Positions 25,866 to 34,022 of a stretch of DNA of 64,000 bases are shown piece by piece. The stretch covers positions 1 to 64,000 of the forward strand of contig CAZSUY010000006.1 in assembly GCA_964610155.1 (NCBI GenBank), written 5' to 3'. Each line of letters starts with the position of its first letter. The stretch's first letter is position 1. The notes beneath the pieces were generated by a model that searched no databases, was not told the origin of the DNA, and saw only the letters and a list, made by a program, of their open reading frames with translations. This stretch comes from JAFGBM01 sp964610155. GTDB taxonomy: Bacteria > Actinomycetota > Actinomycetes > Actinomycetales > Demequinaceae. A program made the position numbers and the translations under genes.

Positions 25866-26965
25866 TACCCGTCGCTGCCCATTCCTAGAAATCCTTGGAA
25901 CACCGCGTCGGCAATCTCCTGGCGCACCTCGTAGGGCTGGAAGGCCGCCCACGCGGCGTCGAGGGATGCGAGTTCTAGGTCAGCCAGCCCCCAACCGGCC
26001 TCGTCAACGAGGAGGGCCATCTCTCGAGATGTGGATGTCCCACACATCAGGCGATTGTCGGGGTTGATCATCACCGCGAATCCAAGATCACGCAGTCGGG
26101 TGATGGGGTGCTTTCCGATCGACAACGCGGCTCCGGTTTGCACGTTGGATGTCGGGCACAACTCCAAGGGGATGCGATTGTCCCTCACAAAGGAGGCGAC
26201 CCTCCCGAAGCGAGGCTCCTCGGTCTCGAAGCCTTCAATGTCCTCGACGATCCTAAGTCCGTGTCCGATACGGCGGGCGGCCCCCAGGGAAACGGCTTCC
26301 CTGATGCTCACCGATCCTGCCGCCTCGCCCGCGTGAATGGTGACGGGGAACAGAGCGTCTCTCAGGAGGGTGAAGGCTTCCGCGTGGAGTGACGGGGGAA
26401 ACCCCGCCTCCGGGCCAGCGATATCGAATCCGACGCACCGGTCTCGATTCTCTAGCGCGAGCCGCGCTACTTCGACGCTCCGATTCTCATGCCTCATGGC
26501 CGTCAGCAACGCGGCGGCGCGAATTGGCTTTCCCTCGTGTCGTGCTTCCTCGATCCCCTCTTCTATGCCAGCCTGGACGGCATCCACAACCGCCTGCAGG
26601 GTCAGCCCCCCTTCCAGGTGCAACTCTGGGGCATAGCGAATCTCGGCATAGACAACCCCATCGCGGGCATGATCGACTATGGCCTCGCGCGCTACCCGAG
26701 CCAAGGCCTCCGCCGTTTGAAGGCACGCAACCGTGTGCCGAAAGGTCTCGAGGAAGACGGGGAGGGAGCCCGCGGCGGCTGCGGACACGAACCAATTCCC
26801 GAGCGACGATGGGTCGGATGCAGGCAACTCGTGGCCTACCTCCACCGCCAATTCGAGCACCGTCTCTGGGCGCAATCCTCCGTCTAGGTGGTCGTGAAGC
26901 ACAACCTTGGGAAGAGAGCGGACCTCCTCAAGAGAGGGACTACCTCCTCTGTCGTCGACTCCCAC
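25865..26965 (-). CDS. add: Adenosine deaminase
   Basis: Deaminates (deoxy)adenosine to (deoxy)inosine, feeding PNP. 366 residues with the metal and catalytic motifs of the family: HDHLDGGLRPE (first two His ligands), FDIAGPEAGF, HAGEAAG (third His plus catalytic Glu), GHGLRI, LELCPTSNVQTG and INPDNRLMCGT (Asp ligand region). Start GTG at 26965 lies 3 nt after the stop of the papain-like gene, so the order manC, papain-like, add, deoC is one operon on the minus strand. Confidence 0.93.
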   Translation of the reverse strand: MGVDDRGGSPSLEEVRSLPKVVLHDHLDGGLRPETVLELAVEVGHELPASDPSSLGNWFVSAAAAGSLPVFLETFRHTVACLQTAEALARVAREAIVDHARDGVVYAEIRYAPELHLEGGLTLQAVVDAVQAGIEEGIEEARHEGKPIRAAALLTAMRHENRSVEVARLALENRDRCVGFDIAGPEAGFPPSLHAEAFTLLRDALFPVTIHAGEAAGSVSIREAVSLGAARRIGHGLRIVEDIEGFETEEPRFGRVASFVRDNRIPLELCPTSNVQTGAALSIGKHPITRLRDLGFAVMINPDNRLMCGTSTSREMALLVDEAGWGLADLELASLDAAWAAFQPYEVRQEIADAVFQGFLGMGSDG

Positions 26966-26968
26966 GAA

Positions 26969-27985
26969 CTACGACCTCGCCTTCGGAAGAATCATCCACG
27001 AGACGTGTGACCAGTTTCCGAGCGCGCGGAGTCCCTTTCCACCCTCGCGCATCTGCCTCTCCGAGATGTAATGCTGCGCGGCACTCGCCGGCTCGTAGGC
27101 GAGGAATCCTCCGTCGACCACGTGGGTAAGGAGCACCACGTGACGGGGAACGACCGTGTCGAGCCCGCGCGCGGAGTCCCCGGAGGCGTAGATCGGAACG
27201 GGGATGCCATCGATGAGGGCCGCCGTTGCCCTGGTGATCATTGCGTCGATATCGGCTTCGTCCGTGTCATCCACCATCCCACCGTGAAATTTGAGGCCCA
27301 GGAAGCGCGTATGGTTGTCGACCCGCCACGGGGGTGTCCCGAGGGATCGCGGCCAAGGCACCAGGAGTAGGAATCCCCTCCTTACGGTGTCGACGTGGAT
27401 GGATCGCTGGAGACCCTCCCACCTCTCCTCGGGCGTCATCATCCAGGAGCGCCGAGGAATGCGAGCCACCTCGGGTGGCAGGTAATGGAAGAATGACCGC
27501 CCGCTGGCGACCCATATCCCGACGAAGGGATCGCCGACCATGAGCATGATCGCCATAGCAGCCGCTCCGCAAGTTGTGCCATCCACTTGGCGCGCGGGAA
27601 TGCCCGCTAGCGTCACGGGGCCTTCCTTGGCTTCGCGTACGGGGCCGAGTGCCAGTTCGCGCTCGATGGCCGTGAGATCCTTCCACCCTCGAATGAGGCC
27701 CATAACCGCGCTAGGCGGGGCCCCTGAGGCGAGCCCTCGCTGCGCCACATCTGTGGTCGAGGAATCGAGATCAATCATGAGCTTGGTAAGTCGAAAGCGA
27801 TCGTCTTCGGAAAGCGAGGCAAGGGTGCGTTCGTAGGCACGAAACCATGCGGCCGGGGTCCCTCCCTCGGAGGCCCGCTCCGTAAGCCTCATTGCGCGCC
27901 TAACCGAAGAGGCGTCACGCCAGCGGCGACGTAACCCCACGGCCTTTCCGAGCCGAGCAAGGATCGTCGTCGCCTGCCACTTCAT
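26969..27985 (-). CDS. Papain-like (C39-type) cysteine-protease-fold protein of unknown role
   Basis: 338 residues. The N-terminal 130 residues are helical and basic. A C39/NlpC-like core follows: Cys in DGTTCGAAAMAIMLMVGD (about residue 139) in place of the catalytic Cys, and a candidate His in VPRHVVLLTHVVDGGFLAYE about 150 residues later, with Asp/Asn-like residues nearby. No signal peptide, so it would act in the cytoplasm. It is tucked in an operon between manC (2 nt) and add (3 nt). Peptidase, amidase or an inactive version cannot be distinguished; the substrate is unknown. Confidence 0.6.
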   Translation of the reverse strand: MKWQATTILARLGKAVGLRRRWRDASSVRRAMRLTERASEGGTPAAWFRAYERTLASLSEDDRFRLTKLMIDLDSSTTDVAQRGLASGAPPSAVMGLIRGWKDLTAIERELALGPVREAKEGPVTLAGIPARQVDGTTCGAAAMAIMLMVGDPFVGIWVASGRSFFHYLPPEVARIPRRSWMMTPEERWEGLQRSIHVDTVRRGFLLLVPWPRSLGTPPWRVDNHTRFLGLKFHGGMVDDTDEADIDAMITRATAALIDGIPVPIYASGDSARGLDTVVPRHVVLLTHVVDGGFLAYEPASAAQHYISERQMREGGKGLRALGNWSHVSWMILPKARS

Positions 27986-27987
27986 CC

Positions 27988-29058
27988 CTACCGGACCTCC
28001 TCCATCGCCTGCTTGACCTTCTGAGCCGAGTTCCTGCCGAGCACCAGGATGGCATCGGGCGTATCGACGACCGTGACATCCTCCAGTCCAACAATCACTA
28101 CCGGCCGATCTCCACCGACGGCCATCGCCCCAGGGGCATCGACCGCGGCTACGCGAGCCGTCCTCATTAGTAGACGAACCCCGTCGGAGCCTGGTTCCAT
28201 CTGGGACGCAAGCACGGCGAAGTCACCGATGTCATACCAGTCTAAGTCGCCTGGGACGACGGCCACCCCACCCTCGACCGTTAGGGGCTCGGCAATGGCG
28301 TGATCGATCGAGATGCGGGTGAGTCCAGGCCACACCCGATCAAGAACCTCGACCCTCCCCGGACCGTCCCAGGCGGAGGCAATGTCCCTCACCCCCGACG
28401 CGAGACTCGGGTGGAGCCTCGCGAGATGGCCAAGGAGGACATCCGTACGGGTGACATACATCCCAGCGTTCCAGTAGTGGAGACCCTCCGCGATCATGGC
28501 CTCCGCCGCCTGGGCGTTCGGTTTCTCGGAAAAGGCTTCTACCCGGAATGCTCCCTCGCTCCCTTTGATCGGCGCACCGGCCTTGATGTATCCGAAACCG
28601 GTCGAGGGTTCCCTGGGCTCGATACCGATGGTTACCACGTCGCCCGCAGCGGCCACCCTCATGGCTATCCGAAGGGCGTCCCGAAACGCCTCGGGTTTCC
28701 GTATGACATGGTCCGCCGAGAATGTCCCCATGATGTGAGGCCCGTGCCTCAACTCCAGGATGGCGGCGGCCAGGGCGATCGCGGGCATGGAATCACGAGG
28801 GCTGGGCTCGGCTACGACTTCGTCGTCCCCTAGGCTCGGCAGTTGCTGGCGAACCGATGCCGCATGCGCTGCACCAGTGACGACCAGGGTCCGATCCGCC
28901 AAGGGGGCAATCCTTTGTACCGTGTCCTGAAGGAGACTCGCCCCGGTCCCCAAGAGGTCGAGGAGAAACTTCGGTCGATCGGCGGTCGAAAGCGGCCAGA
29001 GCCTGCTCCCTACACCACCCGCCGGAATGACAGCCGAGAACCCCTTGTCTGAACTCAC
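27988..29058 (-). CDS. manC: Mannose-1-phosphate guanylyltransferase
   Basis: Makes GDP-mannose from mannose-1-phosphate and GTP for cell-wall glycan synthesis. 356 residues from the GTG at 29058, preferred because TAGTCT lies 7 nt before it; a GTG at 29064 is also in frame. Signatures: IPAGGVGSRLWPLS, PKFLLDLLG, FSADHVIRKPE, GFGYIKAGAPI, FSEKPNAQAAE, YWNAGMYV and DWYDIGDF. Lacks the isomerase half of E. coli ManC. Begins the operon that also carries the papain-like, add and deoC genes. Confidence 0.9.
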   Translation of the reverse strand: MSSDKGFSAVIPAGGVGSRLWPLSTADRPKFLLDLLGTGASLLQDTVQRIAPLADRTLVVTGAAHAASVRQQLPSLGDDEVVAEPSPRDSMPAIALAAAILELRHGPHIMGTFSADHVIRKPEAFRDALRIAMRVAAAGDVVTIGIEPREPSTGFGYIKAGAPIKGSEGAFRVEAFSEKPNAQAAEAMIAEGLHYWNAGMYVTRTDVLLGHLARLHPSLASGVRDIASAWDGPGRVEVLDRVWPGLTRISIDHAIAEPLTVEGGVAVVPGDLDWYDIGDFAVLASQMEPGSDGVRLLMRTARVAAVDAPGAMAVGGDRPVVIVGLEDVTVVDTPDAILVLGRNSAQKVKQAMEEVR

Positions 29059-29065
29059 GAACACC

Positions 29066-29071
29066 AGACTA
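29066..29071 (-). promoter_or_regulatory. -10 element of the manC operon
   Basis: TAGTCT on the minus strand, 7 nt before the GTG at 29058. Confidence 0.5.
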
Positions 29072-29115
29072 GGATGATTCGGCCTCGACCACGAACCGGG
29101 GACATGGAGATCTCG

Positions 29116-30453
29116 TCAGTCGACATACAGATCCACTTGTTTGGCGTACCGGATCCACACCCCGGTCGAGTCCGCCGAACCGCTGGGGGCTCGCCAGGCG
29201 AGGACAAAACCAGGGACGGTGACACTCGTCCGTCCAATCTCGAATTCTGCACCGTCCACGAGGATGAAGGGCTCCGTTACCTCCGTCACCGTCCCGTCTG
29301 GGGCGAACGTTGCCACCACCGTCCCAACCTCGATCCTGGCTCCCGCGAGCGTCGTAGCCTGGACCTCGAATTCCAGGCACTCCTCGCCCGCTCCGGGAAC
29401 CAAGTCGGCGAGAACCGCGCCCCCCTCCCCCGCGCCTTCCGCGCATTGCGGATTGGAAGTTGGCCCGCTGAAACGTTGACCACCCTTCCAGTCGACCTTC
29501 GTGTGACGCCACCCGGGAGCGATCCTGAGATCGTCAACATCGAAGTCCGACGGTAGGGCAATCTCAAACGGCGCGGACTCGCCCAGGCGGACGACGATCG
29601 GCAGGGCATATCGCTCAAGACCTACCTCAACGACGATCCCGGTAGCCGCCGTGGCTTCCTGGGTAACGCTTGTCGACCCGCCGGGGTTGAGGGCTGCCCC
29701 CGCTGAGCCCTCGGGGAGTATCGTCGGCTGCTCCCCCCCATACTGGACCAGCCCCCGAGCGATGCCATTTTCTACGGAAACGGTTAGCGGGAGGATGTGA
29801 ACCCCATAGGCGTCGTTGCGGTGGGGCAGTACCGGACCGAAGTACCCCTCAAGGGCCGATATGGTTCCGCCATATATGTCGTCGCGACGCACCCCCCGGG
29901 TCGGCAACGACTTGAGGACGGAATCGAGGGAATCGGGCATGACGACACCCCCGTAGTGCTGCTCTGGGATGAAATCGGCGCCCACGATCCATACCTGACT
30001 CACCCCATCACCCGGCAATCCATCGATGCAGGGCTCCGCCTCTCCCGAGGGTCCGACGATCCCCAGCCGAAGCGCACGGTCTCCGGTCTCGTAGTCGAAG
30101 TAGCAACCCAGATTAAGACCGGTGATTTTCGCTGCCCCGTAATCGGTCGTCGGGGAATCCGCGCTCCCCCAGAATCGTGCACCGGCAGTTTCGAGTTCGC
30201 GGTGGATGTTCCCCATGAGGTCACGCCCCTCTGGAATACCCATCCAGCGATCGGGGGCGTAGCACCTAGCGACCTGAGCATTGAATAGATCGCACGGCCG
30301 CGATCGCAGCCCAAAGGACGCGAGGTTAAGGTCCTCAAGAATCTTCTCGGCCGATGGTGCAGGCTCAAGGCCCAAATACGGATTCTCAAGGTTGTCGAAT
30401 GAGCAGCCCGCCGTCGCCAGGGCAAGGGCGACGAGGACACAAGAAACCTTCAT
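29116..30453 (-). CDS. Lipoprotein of unknown function
   Basis: 445 residues from the ATG at 30453, which starts a lipoprotein signal (MKVSCVLVALALATAGC, lipobox Cys at about 17). The mature part is exported, has four or five further Cys residues (CDLFNAQVARC; NLGCYFDY; PCIDG; NPQCAEGAG; EECLEFE) that could form disulfides, and is beta-rich towards the C-terminus. TACCGT lies exactly 6 nt before the ATG. It stands alone between manC and trpS. No family recognised. Confidence 0.75.
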   Translation of the reverse strand: MKVSCVLVALALATAGCSFDNLENPYLGLEPAPSAEKILEDLNLASFGLRSRPCDLFNAQVARCYAPDRWMGIPEGRDLMGNIHRELETAGARFWGSADSPTTDYGAAKITGLNLGCYFDYETGDRALRLGIVGPSGEAEPCIDGLPGDGVSQVWIVGADFIPEQHYGGVVMPDSLDSVLKSLPTRGVRRDDIYGGTISALEGYFGPVLPHRNDAYGVHILPLTVSVENGIARGLVQYGGEQPTILPEGSAGAALNPGGSTSVTQEATAATGIVVEVGLERYALPIVVRLGESAPFEIALPSDFDVDDLRIAPGWRHTKVDWKGGQRFSGPTSNPQCAEGAGEGGAVLADLVPGAGEECLEFEVQATTLAGARIEVGTVVATFAPDGTVTEVTEPFILVDGAEFEIGRTSVTVPGFVLAWRAPSGSADSTGVWIRYAKQVDLYVD

Positions 30454-30459
30454 AGTTCG

Positions 30460-30465
30460 ACGGTA
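30460..30465 (-). promoter_or_regulatory. -10 element of the lipoprotein gene, leaderless
   Basis: TACCGT on the minus strand (30465 to 30460), 6 nt before the ATG at 30453. Confidence 0.55.
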
Positions 30466-30533
30466 CGGCCTCTGCGCGCAAGGCGCACCCCCTTGGTCTA
30501 TGGAGATGCAACGTCCAGACGAGGCCCCCACGT

Positions 30534-31535
30534 CTACCCGCGACGCGCCAGAAATCCGACGTGGTCATAGACCCGTTCGAGCGTGACCTGGGCTATGGCC
30601 GATGCCCTCTCTGCGCCGTCGGCCAGGGTTGTATCTAGTCGCTCTTCCGATTCGATCCAATCCATGGAGGCCTCCCGGATGGGGGCAAGGTAGCCCACGA
30701 CGATCTCCGCGAGATCCCCCTTGAGATCCCCGTACCCCTTCCCGGAGTAATCGGCAACGATGTCCTCGACCGGGCGCCCCGTGAGGGCCGAGAAGATGGT
30801 GAGCAGATTGGACACCCCCGGCTTCGACTGACGATCGAACCTGATGGAACGCTCAGTGTCGGTGACGGCCGATTTGATCTTCTTCGCCACATCCTTTGGA
30901 TCGTCCAGTAGTTCGATGATTCCCTGTGGGCTCCCCGACTTCGACATCTTCGAAGTTGGATCCTGGAGGTCGAAGATCTTCGCCGTTGCCTTGATAATGT
31001 GGGGCTCGGGGATGGTAACGGTGTCTCCGTAGCGCGTATTGATTCGCCGGGCCAAGTCGCGCGAAAGTTCGAGGTGCTGACGCTGATCCTCCCCGACGGG
31101 AACGGAATTCGCGTCGTAGAGGAGGATGTCTGCGGCCATGAGAACCGGGTAGACGAAGAGGCCGACGTTCGTGCCGGACTCGCCACTATTCGCGGCCTTG
31201 TCTTTGAACTGCGTCATACGGCCAGCCTCGCCGAATCCGGTCAAGCACCCAAGAATCCAGGCGAGCTCGACGTGCTGGGGCACGTGAGACTGGACGAAAA
31301 GGATCGATCGAGCCGGATCCACCCCGGCCGCCAGGAACTGCGCCACCGTCCTTCGAGTCCTGTCCCTGAGCACGGCCGGATCCGGTGTGACGGTGAAGGC
31401 GTGGAGGTCGACGACCGCATAGATGGCCTCATGAGTCTCCTGGAGTGCGACCCACTGAGTCAGGGCGCCCAGATAGTTCCCCAGGTGGAGTGAATCGGCC
31501 GTCGGTTGCATGGCGGAGAAGGCGCGCGGTGTCAT
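30534..31535 (-). CDS. trpS: Tryptophanyl-tRNA synthetase
   Basis: Charges tRNA-Trp with tryptophan in the cytoplasm. 333 residues from the ATG at 31535, which directly precedes the class I HIGH-equivalent region (FSAMQPTADSLHLGNYLGAL); the frame extends upstream but without homology. The KMSKS loop is KMSKSGSPQG, and VYPVLMAADILLYDANSVPVG and EDQRQHLELSRDLA are standard. Weak leaderless -10 (AAGAAT 6 nt upstream). The frame to 31580 is not needed. Confidence 0.93.
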   Translation of the reverse strand: MTPRAFSAMQPTADSLHLGNYLGALTQWVALQETHEAIYAVVDLHAFTVTPDPAVLRDRTRRTVAQFLAAGVDPARSILFVQSHVPQHVELAWILGCLTGFGEAGRMTQFKDKAANSGESGTNVGLFVYPVLMAADILLYDANSVPVGEDQRQHLELSRDLARRINTRYGDTVTIPEPHIIKATAKIFDLQDPTSKMSKSGSPQGIIELLDDPKDVAKKIKSAVTDTERSIRFDRQSKPGVSNLLTIFSALTGRPVEDIVADYSGKGYGDLKGDLAEIVVGYLAPIREASMDWIESEERLDTTLADGAERASAIAQVTLERVYDHVGFLARRG

Positions 31536-31596
31536 GGCGCCATTCTTCCCTACATTGACCAGTCGCCGGGGTTGCCGCACGTGCGTGGTGCGGCTA

Positions 31597-32439
31597 TCAG
31601 CCTCCCGTTACAGCGTCGGCTATTTCCCCCATGCCATCACTCACTCGGGTCAGAACCCCGGGGGGCTGTTCCTCAGGGAACGCCTCCACCACTCCTGCAA
31701 GGGCCTCCCCCGAACACGAGCAGTCGATCATGACTACCCCGTCTCCCGACGCGAACAAGACTCCCGATCCGTCCCCGTCGAGAAGGAACACCTCACGACC
31801 CCCCTGGTCGGATCGCTCAAGAACCTCACCCACATTCTGCGGGAGTCGGCCCCTACTCTCCGTCACGATGAATTCGTTCTCACCCATGCGGGCGGTCGTC
31901 CGGGAAACCCTCACCCCGTTGTTCTCCTGAATGACCGTTCCGAGCTGGGTAATCTCCTCGCTCGCCCACCCGGGTTGTCCGGATGTGACGAGACTATTCA
32001 TCCCCCCCGCACCCAGCGGGTATATCGCGTGTGAAGTCAACCCGTTGACCGAATTGCCCTCGACGAAGGCGCTGAGTTGGACCTCCTTCGGCTCACCCAG
32101 CATGTACAAGATCGTAAGGATTCCGACCACCCCCGAGACCGCCATAAGACTGCCCCTGAGCACATGCGGTCGCACACTACGCGCGACCTTTGCATGCCGA
32201 CGCGGTTCGGTTTGAGCAATCACGGCGATTCGTTCACGGTTGAGGAGCTTCTGGGCAAACCTCATGTCGATGCCGGAGCCGGATGTCTGAAGGGCCTCCC
32301 GATCCCGTCGAAGGGCATCCCACTCGGCCGTGCACAACTCGCACTCCGCCAGGTGACCCATCACCTTGAGCGCGTCCTCTCGCCCCAGCCTGCCGTCGAT
32401 CAACAGGTTGAGCTGCCTCGTGACGTGGCGCGTGCTCAC
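31597..32439 (-). CDS. Zinc-type anti-sigma factor of SigE (RseA-like)
   Basis: 280 residues. The N-terminus carries the ZAS motif H-x3-C-x2-C (HLAECELC, about residues 29-36) typical of anti-sigma factors that bind ECF sigmas. A single transmembrane helix follows (SLMAVSGVVGILTILYML) and then a long extracytoplasmic part, so it should sense envelope stress. The start codon overlaps the sigE stop by 4 nt (GTGA), which couples the pair. In Mycobacterium the anti-sigma factor RseA occupies the same place but is mostly cytoplasmic; here the outside domain is much larger. Confidence 0.85.
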   Translation of the reverse strand: MSTRHVTRQLNLLIDGRLGREDALKVMGHLAECELCTAEWDALRRDREALQTSGSGIDMRFAQKLLNRERIAVIAQTEPRRHAKVARSVRPHVLRGSLMAVSGVVGILTILYMLGEPKEVQLSAFVEGNSVNGLTSHAIYPLGAGGMNSLVTSGQPGWASEEITQLGTVIQENNGVRVSRTTARMGENEFIVTESRGRLPQNVGEVLERSDQGGREVFLLDGDGSGVLFASGDGVVMIDCSCSGEALAGVVEAFPEEQPPGVLTRVSDGMGEIADAVTGG

Positions 32440-33032
32440 GCCGGGTCCTTGATCGGGGCACGATGGGCGAGGGACTCACGAAGCCGGGCGCGGGCACGGG
32501 AGAGTCGCGACCTCACCGTACCCATCTTGATGCCCAACGTCACCGCGATCTCCTCATAGGAGAGACCCTCGATGTCCGACAGGACAACGGCCACCCGGTA
32601 TTCGGGAGATAGTTCCGCGAGCGCCTCGACGATGTCGTCATCGAGGTTCACCATGTCAAAAGCGTCCTCGGGTTGTCCGCTTCGCTCGTGCCGATCAAAA
32701 CTCTGTGAAGTCGCGACGGCCGCGTCCTCGTCGCCCATCCAATCGAACCGAATCCGTTTCCGTCGGCGCACCCGATCCAAGAAGAGGTTGGTGGTGATGC
32801 GATGAAGCCAGCCCTCGAAGGTGCCAGGTTGGTAGTTCGCCAGGGAGTTGAAGACGCGGACGAAGACATCCTGGGTGAGATCCTCGGCATCGTGTGGATT
32901 GCCCGTCAGGTGCAGGGCGAGGCGATAGACCCGAGTCGAGTGATCTCGAACGATGCCCTCCCAGGAAGAGACCCCAAGGGCAGGAGCAGCGATGATCTCG
33001 GAGGCGTGCACAGGTGCGGGCCCATGGGTCAT
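32436..33032 (-). CDS. sigE: ECF RNA polymerase sigma factor SigE
   Basis: 198 residues: sigma region 2 (LTGNPHDAEDLTQDVFVRVF, then WLHRITTNLFLDRVRRRKRI) and region 4 helix-turn-helix (LSYEEIAVTLGIKMGTVRSR, then LSRARARL). GGAGGAG precedes the ATG at 33032. It is divergent from an O-methyltransferase and coupled to an anti-sigma gene, the arrangement of M. tuberculosis Rv1220c-sigE-rseA, where SigE answers surface and heat stress. An ECF-type promoter lies just upstream (33056-33081). Confidence 0.93.
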   Translation of the reverse strand: MTHGPAPVHASEIIAAPALGVSSWEGIVRDHSTRVYRLALHLTGNPHDAEDLTQDVFVRVFNSLANYQPGTFEGWLHRITTNLFLDRVRRRKRIRFDWMGDEDAAVATSQSFDRHERSGQPEDAFDMVNLDDDIVEALAELSPEYRVAVVLSDIEGLSYEEIAVTLGIKMGTVRSRLSRARARLRESLAHRAPIKDPA

Positions 33033-33055
33033 GCCGTCTCCTCCACACCTCGCTC

Positions 33056-33081
33056 AACGAAACCGGACAGAACCATGTTCC
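33056..33081 (-). promoter_or_regulatory. SigE-type autoregulatory promoter of sigE
   Basis: On the minus strand GGAAC (33081-33077), a 17-nt spacer, and CGTT (33059-33056). This is the consensus form of ECF SigE/RpoE-family promoters, placed about 24 nt before the sigE start, so SigE probably activates its own gene. Confidence 0.7.
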
Positions 33082-33137
33082 CACGTATCGGATCGATTCA
33101 CACCCAAGTACACCCCAGGAGGGTCGAGGTCAGCCGA

Positions 33138-33160
33138 TACGATGGTGAGGCGCTAGGAGG
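33138..33160 (+). promoter_or_regulatory. Promoter -10 and Shine-Dalgarno of the O-methyltransferase
   Basis: TACGAT at 33138-33143 and AGGAGG at 33155-33160, 3 nt ahead of the ATG at 33164; the spacing of the ribosome-binding site is unusually short. Confidence 0.45.
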
Positions 33161-33163
33161 ACG

Positions 33164-33796
33164 ATGACGAGCGAAGCACTCGCGAATTGGGCGTACTGTG
33201 AGGGCTTCGTCCCCGAGGACGAGGTCCTGCTCGACGCGCGGGAAGCCGCGGCTGAACTTGGCTGCACCCCGGTCCTTCCCGGTTCAGGAGCTCTCCTCAC
33301 GGTGCTCGCGCGCGCCGTGGATGCCCGTGCCATCGCAGAAATCGGCACAGGGGTCGGGGTGTCGAGCCTCTATTTGGTGCGGGGGATGAATCCATCGGGT
33401 GTGCTCACCACGATCGACATCGAGCCCGAGCACCACCGCGTCGCTCGCGCGACCATGAAGGCAGCCGGAATCGATACCGAGCAGGTTCGGATGATCACAG
33501 GAGCGGCCCTGACCATCATCCCGCGCCTCACCGATGCCGGCTATGACCTTGTCTTCGTCGACGCCGTGAAGGCTGAGTACCCGGTATACGTCGAGCACTC
33601 CATCAGGATGCTCCGGGCGGGTGGTGTGCTGGCCATCGACAACTCGCTCTGGCATTCACGGGTTCCTGACCCCGCCCAGCGGGACCACAACACCACCGCC
33701 ATTCGTGAGACGCTCAAAGCCGTGAAGGCACGCGAGAATCTCTTATCGGTACTTCTGCCCTCAGGGGATGGGCTCCTCGTCGCCGTGAAGCGCTAA
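33164..33796 (+). CDS. SAM-dependent O-methyltransferase (catechol-OMT-like; Rv1220c type)
   Basis: 210 residues, family of small class I O-methyltransferases: SAM motif IAEIGTGVGVSSLYLV, acidic loop TTIDIEPEH, DLVFVDAVKAEYPVYVE and the metal-binding Asp/Asn in LAIDNSLW. Substrate unknown. Divergent from sigE, matching the mycobacterial sigE neighbourhood; may be linked to the envelope-stress regulon. Confidence 0.85.
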   Translation: MTSEALANWAYCEGFVPEDEVLLDAREAAAELGCTPVLPGSGALLTVLARAVDARAIAEIGTGVGVSSLYLVRGMNPSGVLTTIDIEPEHHRVARATMKAAGIDTEQVRMITGAALTIIPRLTDAGYDLVFVDAVKAEYPVYVEHSIRMLRAGGVLAIDNSLWHSRVPDPAQRDHNTTAIRETLKAVKARENLLSVLLPSGDGLLVAVKR

Positions 33797-33802
33797 CGGG
33801 GG

Positions 33803-33970
33803 TTACGACACCGCCTTCTGGAGGGTGTCGCCGAGTTGCTTGACCTCATCGGCGTTCATCTCCACGACCAGCCGGCCACCACCCTCCAGCGGCAAGCGCA
33901 TCACGTAGCCGCGGCCCTCTTTGACAACCTCCATAGGGCCATCACCGGTCCTGGGCTTCATAGCAGCCAT
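33803..33970 (-). CDS. DUF3117 protein
   Basis: 55-residue actinobacterial protein from the ATG at 33970: MAAMKPRTGDGPMEVVKEGR, then GYVMRLPLEGGGRLVVEMN and a C-terminal ADEVKQLGDTLQKAVS. This is the full-length, highly conserved DUF3117 sequence; function is unknown. GAGGAG lies 11 nt upstream. The larger open frame to 34021 is not needed. It is followed by no gene on the same strand before the methyltransferase end. Confidence 0.85.
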   Translation of the reverse strand: MAAMKPRTGDGPMEVVKEGRGYVMRLPLEGGGRLVVEMNADEVKQLGDTLQKAVS

Positions 33971-34022
33971 GTGCGGGTCTTCTCCTCGGGTGACAGCGCG
34001 ATACGCGTGGTACGGAGCCATT

